A stretch of DNA of 64,000 nucleotides from assembly GCA_030280995.1 (NCBI GenBank), contig JASXTE010000001.1:5916501-5980500 (forward strand), given 5' to 3'. How positions within the stretch are numbered: the first letter of the stretch is position 1; each line of letters starts with the position of its first letter. The notes under the pieces are model-generated. The model did not search any database and was not told the DNA's origin. It worked only from the letters and a program-made list of their open reading frames with translations. The position numbers and the translations under genes are program-made. Shown here one piece after another: positions 24,401 through 34,680 of this stretch. This DNA is from Hemileia vastatrix (Eukaryota; Basidiomycota; Pucciniomycetes; Pucciniales; Zaghouaniaceae).

Positions 24401-24975
24401 ATCCATTTTTCTCCCTCTTAATCTATCTTGCTTGTCTTCCCTCCTGGCTCACTATTTTTCCTCTAGCTTTTCTTTATCTATTCTTATTTTTCTGTCTCTG
24501 TTCACTTGTCCACTGGTCCTTCTCAAGTTGTCTATTGTCTACTGTCCACCTATCTAACTGTCCACTAATTTAACTAACTTAATAACTTCTATCTTATCAG
24601 GTATACTTGTATGTCTGCTCGTCCCTGAAATTAATCCATTTTTCTCCCTCTTAATCTATCTTGCTCGTCTTCCCTCCTCGCTCACTATTTTTCCTCTAGA
24701 TTTTCTTTATCTATTCTTATTTTTCTGTCTCTGTTCACTTGTCCACTGGTCCTTCTCAAGTCGTTCATAGTCTACTGTCTACCTATCTAATTGTCCACTA
24801 ATTTAACTAACTTAATAACTTCTATCTTATCAGGTATACTTCTTTTCTTTATCTATTCTTATTTTTCTGTCTCTGTTCACTGGTCCACTGGTCCTTCTCA
24901 AGTCATCCATCGTCTACTTTCCACCTATCTAATTGTCCACTAATTTAACTAACTTAATAAGTTCTATCTTATCAT
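24401..24975. repeat. Direct tandem repeat, 233-bp unit
   Basis: A pyrimidine-rich unit beginning ATCCATTTTTCTCCCTCTTA at 24,401 recurs at 24,634. A third, internally deleted copy resumes at about 24,843 with TTTTCTTTATCTATTC. Units share TGTCTCTGTTCACTTGTCCA and CTTATCAGGTATACTT. No gene is visible; the 66-residue open frame in unit 1 is low-complexity. Confidence 0.75.
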
Positions 24976-26042
24976 ATTCTAACTTTGAACCCCCTGTTTT
25001 TACAACCCTTGTCTGCACACAAACAATTATTTATTTAATTACTTCACTAACAAAATAGCATATAAAATAATTTTACTCACAGCTTCTAGTTGTCTAACCC
25101 TAAAATTTTGGACAAAAAATAATAATACTCTCACCATAAATTTCATGAGGAAAAAATACTGCTAACTTGTTTTAGTGAATAGTTTGTTGCTTAATCAATT
25201 TGAAAATACATAGTGGGTTGTGCACAGAAGTAGGCTGCATGCTATACATGTAATTACTATTTTTAGAATACTAATTTGTTTCTGGAGAAAATCCAAGTTG
25301 CTGGATCACTGCCCTTCATTTATTCCAGTAACTAATATACAATATATTTTATATCCTTTCTAATTCAGTAATATCTTGTTCATTTCTTCACAAGCTAAAA
25401 TAAATACTCAGGATGAAAAGAGAGAATTTTCAAAGAATGAGAATTCATTAATTTTCAAGAGGAACAAATGGATCTCAGTGTAGTCTAAATTTATATCAAA
25501 TAAACAACACTGGAGGGAAAAGCCCTGAACTATATGTCTTGCTCAGTTTTTGGCTTCAAGGTATGATTCTGGGCCTGATTTGTGGAGTGACCCTATTTTA
25601 CCTCATTTTCTTTTTTTGCTTTTCTGACATTGGCATTTCCTTGGCTTATGTCCTCTCATCTTCATGTACTCATCCAAAAATTCTATCACTTTCTTTAGTT
25701 AGTGTTTCTATTTCACCACTCACTCATCCTCTTAACCCTTTTCTTATACTTTTTAACCTCTTGCACCTACTCTTCTCTTCTCTTACAAGCCTCCCTGCAC
25801 CACACCATCTTAATTCTCTTCCAAAGGAAAAAGAAAAGGTGGGCTCAAAAAGTGACATTCAATGGTTTGCCACAAAAATGCACCTAGGAATGGAATAGGG
25901 TCCCAAAAATGAACTAAACATCTAGTTCACCATTTTCCCCCCTGTGCTACTATATAAAATTTCTGCAGTAATTTAAACTTCATATAAAATATCCAATCTG
26001 GAATAAAGATTTAAAACAATAAAAGTGGAAATACATTAAAAC
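24976..26042. other. Gene-free AT-rich stretch downstream of the aquaglyceroporin
   Basis: No convincing gene. A T-rich plus-strand open frame at 25,539-25,898 looks like low-complexity sequence. The 3' UTR and terminator of the minus-strand aquaglyceroporin must lie at the right edge of this stretch. Confidence 0.4.
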
Positions 26043-29038
26043 TTATGGACTAGGATGAATATTTACACTATTGACAGCTCTTCCTTGACTTTCACTTTTG
26101 TTGTTCTTACAAAAAGAAAATTTTGAATCTATAGATGAAGGATTGAAACTTATTAATTTTTTACCAAGGAAGCTATCATATAAAAAACATCCAAATATGG
26201 CTCCACTATGTATTTTTTTAAATTAATTTTGAAAATTAAAGTGATGCAGGTAAAACCAAATTAATATCCAAGAAGATAATGTATATTAGATTTTTTCCAA
26301 GAGGGTTTAAAAAAACAATAAAATCAGAGTGTGTCAATTATAATTCCTTAACCTTTTTGTCAATATTTTTTTATTCCAATTATACCATATATACCTACTT
26401 GAATGAAAGTGAGAAATTTTTAATCCAAAACTTACCAAAAAGGTGCTAAAATTGGACACCAAATCCAATACCTTTTTGAAGAGAAATACAAACCCATAAA
26501 AAAATTAGGAAGATAAAAAAACAAGTATGATTTTTTTAGCCATTCAAAGACAATTGCAACAAATGAGATGAGTGGAAATAACTTACCAGCTTTTCTGAGT
26601 CCATATGGAGTTACCATAACCTGCTGCCCAGCACATAATTCGGGGACCAAGATCTCTTTTAATATCCTCCCCAAAACAAGAGCAATGATAGTTTAATAAT
26701 TACAGTAATTGAAATCACGATTCAAATAAAATATGGAGAAAGGTATTCAAACTAATGAGAAGATTTATATAATTGATTTGAAGAAAAAAACTTAATTTTA
26801 AATAATAAAAGAAAACCTACCTTGCTGGGTTCATAGCAAAGGAAGTCTTATGAAGAATTTTATTCGAATGTTTTGTTCAGTAAAACTTTCAATAAAATAT
26901 ATATGTATATATTTGCTAAAATTTCCAAGAATAATTAAAAAAATAATTGATAATAAAGAGCTTACTTGCATACCCCTATAGCCAAAGCATAACATTTACA
27001 TGAAAATTATATTAGCTATATACAAATTATTATATTAAAAAAGTCACTCTTCTTTTCTTGAAGAGGGTCGGGCTAAACAAAAGGCTTACAAGCTAGATCC
27101 TATGATAAACACAACCCACATCATCATGAAAGGCTGTAAGCATTTCGGGGCAGAAATCTTGTCTTGATCATTAATTGCTAGGCTGCTCCCAGAAACACCG
27201 TAAAAATCGATTTCGGAAAAGCGTTAAAGAATAAAGAACATGATAAATTTTGATTTACTTTGAAGAGGAGCCTAGAGGGAATGAAGAAAATAACTAACAC
27301 TAATACAAGTAGTAGTGCTGTGATTAAAAATTCATTGAAGAAACAGCCTAAATTGGACATGTATGGCAAGCTAATTAAATATTTATAAAAATTATAACAC
27401 CTCGGTCAGAAATCAGATGAAGAGACAATAATTCAAATGTAAGCGACACAGATATTTTTTAGCCTTTTACAAAATTATAAAAAACTCACGGAACTATATT
27501 TCCTCAGAAATATAAAGGGTAAACCATAAAAAAATTGCTGAAACTCATGGTATCAAATACTTTATTCAAAAATGTACATACCAGTATAAAATAGATGGCC
27601 TGAAGAATTAGTTCTTATGCGGGAACCTCCCTCAAAGATAGAAATAGCATGATGATAGTTCAAATCTGAATAAAACTCAAAGATCAGAGAAAATAAGCAC
27701 AAGTGAATGAAGCCTTTTCTTTCATGATGGGAATTCAGTAGTATCTTTTAAAATAAATTCTGAAAGTAAAATCCTCACAAACAATACTAGCCCGAAAGAT
27801 TGGAAGATTAAAAGAGAGAAAGCAGTTTGATTGATCAGAGATAAATTTCATGTAACCAATTTTCGAATAATGGACAAACGGGGAAGAAATCAAAATAATA
27901 ACTTACCCAGAACCACCAAAAGCACCAATTAATTGAGCCGTGAAATATAGCGGTCTATAATTTCTCAAAATTAGCTAGCAACAATATTTTTGGACCCCGC
28001 ATGATGCTACCAAAAGATTATCACTTACATTTTTTTCCACGGACTACAATCAAATTTAAATTGATAATCACAAAAGAGAGGCCCAGGAAGATGGGCTGAG
28101 ATTCAATTTTAATGATGACAACGAGAAGAAAAAAACTAAACTATGGCTTACAATCCTCTAAAAATTGCCAAAGATAGAGTTACAGCTGGGTTTAGCTAAA
28201 ATAATAAAACATGAGGAGTGAAAAGAATTCTCAAACAGAAGACATAAAATTAATCCATATTGAAGTTGAAGACGCCTTCTTAGATCTTTTTAATAAACTG
28301 AAGTGAACATTACATACATGACCACCACTAATTTCTGAAGAAACATTTAATGCCATCATTAGGGCGACTGCCCAACCAAACTTCAAATTACATATTTATA
28401 ATCCTTGTTAGTTAAAAAATGAATTTCAATTTAATTGACAAAAAAAGTCTCACTGAAATCGTAAGATATGCCCCGGTGGGAGATGGAGAAATGTCGGGCG
28501 AATTACCAAGCACTACTTGATGATTCACACCTGTTCCTAAAGGAAAATTCATATATTTGATGAGTTAACATATACCTATATATATATACTTCGTTGTTAA
28601 AATTTTGGGAGATGTCTAGAAGTTGATTTTTGAAGCTTCTTGACTCTTACCAAATAAAATCAAGATTGCAGTACCCCACATTTCACTTATTGACGCCCAT
28701 AGAAAAAAATAAGAAGAGTGTTTTCGAAAATTCCACAGAAAACTTAATCAAAGGTTATGCGAAGAAAAAAAAAGTTGAGACAACGTACAAGCTACTGACC
28801 TAAAAAAAAGACGGCTGTTTTGAATTATTGTGGAGTGTTTGGCTTGTAAGCATTGTTGTTTATTTGACAAACCTTGAGTACTATCAATTGTTATCTTGTG
28901 TTTATTGGGGCGACTTTGTTGATGAGTCTTGTAGTGTTGAAAAGAATTATTTTGGTGCCGTACCAGAGCAGGAACTATGGTTAGCTCTGCTTCATTGGGA
29001 GGAGGATGATTGTGCCAAGAGGATGATTGGTCAGGCAT
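26043..29038 (-). CDS. Aquaglyceroporin (MIP family), 16 exons with micro-exons
   Basis: A plasma-membrane water/glycerol channel of the GlpF/aquaglyceroporin branch. Exons in transcription order: 29038-28800, 28685-28651, 28536-28454, 28380-28318, 28195-28152, 28043-28029, 27954-27907, 27786-27779, 27665-27578, 27370-27299, 27182-27090, 26975-26966, 26846-26821, 26655-26587, 26471-26436, 26205-26043. Their sum is 1,092 nt, 363 residues plus stop, with phases closing at every junction. Hallmarks in order: EMWGTAILILFGTG (81-94), SGGH-LNPAVTL (first NPA, 142-144), PLYFTAQLIGAFGGSG (161-176), HAISIFEGG, FFNEFLITALLL, GMQTSFAMNPARDLGPRI (second NPA, 272-274, with R275-D276 as in glycerol-permeable members), YWIWCPILAPF and a LYDSF end. 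The first 79 residues are a hydrophilic cytosolic tail starting at the ATG at 29,038. Exons of 15, 8 and 10 nt are needed for the frame. The last intron-like 36 nt (26,129-26,164) is in frame and is read through here. It is divergent from POL12. Confidence 0.85.
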
Positions 29039-29685
29039 CTTTATACTTGAGATAGCCTTGTGATAATTTGGTTAATATAATAAAACAGGAAGTATCAGTA
29101 AATCTGATAGGTGAGATTACAAGCCAAATTTCCAGATCAACGTTAAGATCTGTTATCTTGATTTGGAGGAGTGAAAAGTGAGTAGTAATAATGATGAAAA
29201 CAATCTTTTGGTCGAGGGATGATGGTGTTAACAATTTAATTTTTCTTAATCTATCACTTGTTTAAGTGTCCATCTTCCTAATTATCTTTCTAATTTCCTC
29301 ACTTGTTAATAAAATTAATTAGTCATTGTTCCCATGGATTACTTTCTCATTAGATTAGATCACTTACAACCTCGAACACAAGCATGAAATTTCATGTTTC
29401 TGCGAATCCAACTGTAACTCCACACGCGTCGCGCCACGCAAGCAATTCAATTTTTTCCCACTCTTCCTGGCACTTGGAAAGTTACAAAATCAAGCAATTG
29501 TTTGCAAATAATTAACAACACATCACAAATTACCAACAAGGCTCTGTTGGGAAGATTCGAGTCATAAACACATCTCAAGCCTCAAGTAATCTATCTGGAA
29601 ATACTACTTGTAAATTGCATATCTTCAATCATAAATTAGCAACTACAAATCAATATTCGGGTAAAGTTTCCAATCATAACCAGTA
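29039..29685. promoter_or_regulatory. Shared divergent promoter region of aquaglyceroporin and POL12
   Basis: 647 bp between the two proposed start codons, with no other gene visible. It contains the GC-rich island ACACGCGTCGCGCCACGC, striking in such AT-rich DNA. The true transcription starts are unknown, and a missing upstream exon of POL12 could also lie here. Confidence 0.5.
29424..29429. promoter_or_regulatory. ACGCGT motif (MluI cell-cycle box) upstream of POL12
   Basis: ACGCGT is the site bound by the yeast MBF factor, which drives G1/S expression of replication genes including those of DNA polymerase alpha-primase. It lies 257 bp before the proposed POL12 start, within a CG-rich cluster. 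Position and gene identity support the reading; binding is inference. Confidence 0.45.
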
Positions 29686-31934
29686 ATGCAAACTCCTGCT
29701 AGCAATCGATCAACGAAACCTTCGAAGAAAAATCTTGATCTTGCGTATGTCCGTTTTGAAAAATAATCTTTTGGGGATCTTCCAACCTTTTTATCTCGAA
29801 ATATTGTTTTTACAAGGACTTCCCATGATTATTATTTTGATGCTGATCATCTTGGTTTTATTCGCCCCAGTGATGATGACTATGGCTTGCTGGCCACTCC
29901 CTCTTCATCGCGGACGCCTGTCTATTCTTCGCACAGATCTTCTCATCAAAAGTCCAACTTATTCTCTTCTCCTCGGAATTTGCTTTTTCAGCCCTCCAAG
30001 TCTGCGCCCAGGCCCTCATCTATAGCACAATCCATAGCTTCCTCCTCGCCCTTGGCTCCCGCTAGTTCCACTCCGACTTCAATTCACCCTGCTTCTCATC
30101 CCTATCTTCCCTCCACCCTAGAAACTCTGAACCCTCATGTTGATCTTCGCCAGCATGCTTCGAAGACTAGGCCAATCTTTGGCTGCAGATCAGGCCCAGC
30201 TGATTATAACTATCGTTACATGTTTGACAAACTCTCCGAGCGTGCCCAGGTTCTGGATGAAATCCTTGAATCCAATGCTAAAATTCTGGCCGATTGGTAT
30301 GCAGTCGATCACTGGTCTGATCCAACTCAATCCACACAAGATGATGTTTGGGCAGTCGGCCGAATTTGTCCCGAGGATAGTGGTGATGGTATCACAGAAA
30401 ATAGTTGTTGGCTCGAAACCAGCCGGCTTGTCGGCAATGGCAGACGCGTTTGGTGTCGCTGGGATGACAATCTAAAAGTCAAAGGCCTCAATCCAGCTTC
30501 AGGTGGTGTTGGTCTTTTCCCTGGCCAAATAGTCGCTATTCAAGGTAGGAACGGTGGCGGAAAATACTTTCGTGTTAAAACCATCTTATCAGTATGTAGG
30601 ACTTGTTCCGTCATTCATAGGCTGTGAATTTCTTGAAAAACAACTAACTTGACTAATTACATGCATTGTTGTTTCTAGATGCCCCCTCTGGATTCTCCTA
30701 TGAGCTTCGCCAGCGAAATTTTGAAAAATTTCCCACCTACTGAAGGAGAAGAACCTACCACCTTTACCGTTGCTCGAGGTCCTTACACCTCTAATGAAAA
30801 TCTTGATTTTTTACCTTTTGAACGCTTGGTGAATCATATCGTTGGAGAGCTTCCAGATCTCGTGATATTGGTACATCAACTTTTCAATCTTATTATCTTT
30901 TTTTCTTGCAGCTCAAAATTGGCTTAAATTCATGTCATCATTCATATTTTCTTTCCGATAATCGGGCGATCGATTAGATGGGACCATTTATAGACATAAA
31001 TCATCCTCTAATAAAAATTGGTGATATTGATCAAACGCCAGTTGAAATTTTTAGAGAGCAAATCTCTGCCAGACTACAGCGCCTCTGCACCGAAGATCAC
31101 AAAAAAAGCTCATCAACAATTGTAGTCTTAATTCCATCTCAAGATGATATTCTATCTTCACATATTGCTTTTCCTCAGTCACCTTTTGATAAAACTGTTT
31201 ACCAACTACGTCTTCCCAGGAATGTAAAACTTCTTCCTAATCCTATTGTCGTTAGCATTAATGAAATCTCAATCGGTTTATCCAATATTGATGTCTTGAT
31301 GCCCTTGCGTAAGGCAGAGTTGTTTCTGCCGGCTGAAGTCGAGAACGATGAAGATTATGCTGAAGCTGAAGATCCGCATGCCAAGGATCTTATTGCTAGA
31401 GAATGCAGACATGTTATGAGGCAAAGAAGGTCTTCTCTCCATTTTTAGCTGCTTGATTTCTTTAGTTTTTGACAGCCTTCTGTTCACTTTCAATCAGTTT
31501 TTATCCAATTTTTCCTCCGCCGACAGGCCCTGGCCTTGAACCTATTAATTTAGATCTATCGCACCACCGCTTGATAAGTTATGGTCCTGTTGGTACAGAC
31601 ATTCTAATTTTGCCATCTAACTTTCAACCATTTGCCAAAGTAAGCTCACTGCATCAAGACTTAGTGAACATTAAAAAGAAAGAAGAGCTGGTCGATGAGT
31701 TGCTCACTTTAAGTTCATGTTAATTCCACAAATTTTTTTCTTTTCAAGATTGTAGATTCAACGGTTGTTGTTAACCCTAAGCAGGTTTCTCCAGTCAAAG
31801 GCAATGGAACTTTTGCAAGATTTACAATTAACCCTATAGGTAGCCGGACATATCTAAATTCGCATTTAAATGACGATGAACCTTTGGAACACAAAATTTG
31901 GGAAAGATGTAGGGTTGATATATTAAGAATTTGA
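29686..31934 (+). CDS. POL12: DNA polymerase alpha-primase subunit B (POL12/POLA2)
   Basis: Regulatory B subunit of the nuclear polymerase alpha-primase complex that starts Okazaki fragments. Exons: 29686-29744, 29817-30591, 30679-30870, 30978-31429, 31498-31639, 31749-31934, totalling 1,806 nt or 601 residues, close to the roughly 600 of human POLA2. Introns are 68-109 nt with GT-AG ends; the second has GTATGT and a CTAAT branch-like site. Domains: Ser/Pro-rich linker (about 30-130), YRYMFDKLSERAQVLDEIL (from 152), an OB-fold (about 185-278, LFPGQIVAIQGRN), then the inactive calcineurin-like phosphoesterase domain with VARGPYT, MGPFIDINHPLI (343 on), FYPIFPPP, HHRLISYGPVGTDILILPS and GTFARFTINP near the end. 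Every junction closes in frame. The N-terminal helical domain of the family is not recognisable; the first exon is the least certain and an upstream exon may be missing. Confidence 0.88.
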
Positions 31935-32579
31935 ATTGAGCTCAACCACTCGTCCCCAACCATTTGTGTGCGCCTTCATTGTCTATTCTGACTTGATGAG
32001 TATGCTAATTTGTTTATGTAACTAAATTTTTCAAAAAATTTGAAATAATTTTCCTTAGTTTGGAGATAATGTGCTAATAACTCCATTTCTATACTTGGTT
32101 AAACGCTTTAATTCCTGGATGGAAATCTCCTGACACTTCTTCCTCATTAACATAGCCCATAGGAGAAAGGCTAAATTACGTAAACACAAACTGCCTTTTT
32201 GTATTATAAATGGTTACTTGAAAAGCTCCTTGTCAAGATGCAATTATTCACTAGTACTAGCTTTACTGATCGCTTAATTATTATTCATACAATCTATCAC
32301 ACAATCATCAAAGAAAAAAAGCAGGTACTTGCTGGCAGGTTCTTATCCCTGACTGAACTATAGTAGTTCGAACTTGCTTGTAGGTACCGATTTTTTTTCC
32401 TGGTGAATTTGCGTTTTTATATGTTATTCCCAAATGCAAGGCCTTGGCTCTTGTTATATTTATTTGGGCATTAAAAAAGTCAGGGCTGCGAAATAACTCA
32501 ACAATCAGCGCCAGTAGAAGAATCTTAACCACTTTTTAAGGGAAAAAAGGCTATTTCTGTATCAGAAATAAAGTGATGG

Positions 32580-32602
32580 GGATAAGCAGAAGTTGCTTAT
32601 CC
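32580..32602. other. Perfect 9-bp stem hairpin
   Basis: GGATAAGCA and TGCTTATCC separated by GAAGT. It lies about 650 bp past the POL12 stop. No evidence ties it to termination. Confidence 0.3.
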
Positions 32603-33265
32603 TTAATTTCGATTCAACTCTCTTTTACAATATTTTGTCATGCTGCTAGGGAGGTTAAATAGATTCAAATTCTAGTTTTAAGTGCATAAGCCTTAAGGTT
32701 GCAAAACTCAGAGGAAGCTGACATTCATTGTGAAAGGATATAGAAAAAAATCAAATTTATCTCATGAACAACTTACTACCAATGCTATAAAGGGGAGACA
32801 AGGGTAGCCACAGCGAAAAATATAATAATTAATTGCCAAAAAACAGCTATGAAATCTTTAGCATTTCAAAAGGCAGGCAACACCAGTAGATTCCCCAATA
32901 ATCTCCCATTGCCCCACTAAATTTGTGTTTTCGTTTAAAGCAAGTACAATAAATCTTTGCCCTTTTGTCATTTTTTGTTCACTTTTTGTACTGGCGTGGC
33001 ATTTATCTTGCTAAGTGTATCACTCAAAAAAGCCTACAACCCCCTATTTAAGGCCGGAATAGTGCTGAGCCAGGCAAAAAAGTTGTAAAAACTTTTAGCA
33101 AAAAGGCCAAGCATTCATTGTTTTGCTGTATAGTGCCCGGTTTCCCACTTTCCTCATGTCTTACACATTGTAGTTAGCATACATAGTTTATGTTTCCCTT
33201 CATGCTCCTTGTTGAGCGAGATTGTACAAAATAAAAAAAATATTAAAAAAAAGGCAGGCAAAACT

Positions 33266-33315
33266 GTGTCACGTTTGTGTTTCAAGTAGCAATGTCTCGC
33301 AATGAAACGTGACAC
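33266..33315. other. 11-bp perfect inverted repeat next to the Copia insertion
   Basis: GTGTCACGTTT at 33,266-33,276 and AAACGTGACAC at 33,305-33,315, spaced by 28 bp and ending 39 bp before the Copia 5' LTR. It could be the remnant of an element with TGTCA...TGACA ends or a target preference. Confidence 0.35.
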
Positions 33316-33354
33316 AACGCAACTCTTGTAGGGCATACACCTCCCACACACAGC

Positions 33355-33465
33355 TGTTAGGTACCTAATTGTTATGTACTTAGTTACCATGTATATAAAC
33401 CTGTTTCCACGACATATGAACTTTTCACTGGTTATTCCGGGACTAAGTCTGATGCTGTGTCTACA
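33355..33465 (+). repeat. 5' LTR of Copia element
   Basis: 111 bp from TGTTAGGTACCTAA to GTCTACA. It includes TATATAAACC, a plausible TATA box. It is the same length as the 3' LTR with about a dozen differences. Confidence 0.75.
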
Positions 33466-33531
33466 GGTAAGTACTTCTTTAGCGATTTATCAATGGTTAT
33501 TCGAGGACTAAGTCTGATGCCATGTCTACAG
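33466..33531 (+). other. Duplicated LTR tail with intron-like borders
   Basis: Directly after the 5' LTR, GTAAGT starts a segment that repeats the last ~37 bp of the LTR (GGTTATTC...GGACTAAGTCTGATGC...TGTCTACAG). Read as an intron (33,467-33,531, 65 nt) it has a GTAAGT donor, a GACTAAG branch-like site and a CTACAG acceptor. Confidence 0.4.
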
Positions 33532-33775
33532 GCTATGGGCTCCCTGCTATAAGACATTTGAAGCATTTCCCGACAATTTATTTTACCCCGCTGACCAGCG
33601 TTATCATCAATTCGAGACTTTCCCTGAGAAGTGAAAGTGCATGTCTGAAGAAGACACTAAACAACCCACATTTGAACACCTAACACGCAAACTCCAAGCA
33701 CTTGATATAATTCCAAAATCATCAAAAACCAAAAAACTTAAATCCACTTCTTCATCATCTTCTTGAATTAAAACA

Positions 33776-34680
33776 ATGATGGCATCCCATGACGATGTCG
33801 GTATGCAACAAGAACCTAACCCTCCTCATCAATCCCAATCATCCCAACCTCCCGTCCCACCCAACCCATCTATATCCCTTGCTAATGTGGACAGCCGTCG
33901 TAAAGAAATTAAAGCTGTAAAAGAAATGCTTCATGATGTACCAAAACTTATGCCGGACGGCTCTAACTGGTTTGACTGGAATCATAGTGTCATGAACCTC
34001 ATGAAAGACTATGTGTGCACGAGAAACTATGCCCTGGTCACAATCAAAAAGTCTCCTAATCCCTGAAAAGATTGGATTGTGTATCTCATTATCTATCACT
34101 CTGTTGAACCCTCCCTTCAAAAAATTATACCGGACAAACACCAATGCTGACCTGCCTACTCCATCCTTTTCTCCAAATTTAACAAGTTGTCTCACTCCTC
34201 ACGTATGCAATTGTTTCAAGAACTTCTCAATTTACGAATCAAAATGTATACGGACCCTACTAAATTTGGTGACAAACTGAGGGAAAAATATGAAGTAATT
34301 GAACGAACCGGCTTCATATTTAATAAGGAAACAACCCTAGCAATCTTTCCCATGGGCTCCTTCCATCTCAATTCTCCGATATTTATATTTATGTGTGCAA
34401 ATTGGCAGATAACCATGCCGACTCAGCCAAACTAACTCACATTGAATTCATGATTATAATCAGCAACAGTCATATCAGCAACAAAGCACACAAAACTTCT
34501 CCTCCCAACCAATCCACATCCCTAGCTGCAACAGATGTTGAAGCTAATATATATAGACATCCTAACTGGCGCTACCCCAGACAAACATATGGAAACCAAT
34601 CTGGGAAAATGGACTCCTACTGACCCCCTAATGCGCGTGCCAAGTTTTAAGAATGCAACTCAACAGCGCACAATCGCATG
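33776..34680 (+). pseudogene. Copia Gag, broken
   Basis: Begins MASHDDVGMQQEPNPPHQ with a proline/serine-rich start, then a capsid-like part (LMPDGSNWFDWNHSVMNL, as in UBN2/Retrotran_gag proteins of Copia elements). It continues in other frames as MQLFQELLNLRIKMYTDP and GDKLREKYEVIERTG. The first stop is at 34,064. A zinc knuckle is not recognisable. Nothing suggests a host gene. Confidence 0.6.

Larger units (their letters stand above)
31935..33354. other. Intergenic region downstream of POL12
   Basis: No recognisable gene. It holds the POL12 3' end, the hairpin at 32,580-32,602, and an inverted repeat just before the Copia element. A minus-strand 74-codon open frame at 32,308-32,532 resembles nothing I know. 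Confidence 0.4.

Noticed and set aside
25539..25898. 119-codon plus-strand frame starting MLSFWLQGMILGL
   Set aside because: Leucine/serine-rich translation of pyrimidine-rich DNA, no recognisable domain, no splice context.
26129..26164. A 36-nt intron near the aquaglyceroporin stop
   Set aside because: The segment has GT...AG ends but is in frame without stops and unusually short for an intron; reading through gives a normal C-terminal tail. Either remains possible.
27067..27076. A separate 10-nt micro-exon (GATCTAGCTT) before GTAAGC in the aquaglyceroporin
   Set aside because: The whole stretch 27,090-27,182 reads as one exon in the right frame (AINDQDKISAP...IIGSSL), so no extra splice is needed there.
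28828..29055. 75-codon plus-strand frame opposite aquaglyceroporin exon 1
   Set aside because: Shadow of the minus-strand exon; no homology, and the minus strand is supported by the whole gene structure.
29735..30475. Overlapping plus-strand frames across POL12 exon 2
   Set aside because: They are alternative frames of the POL12 exon; only the frame with the OB-fold and phosphoesterase motifs is conserved.
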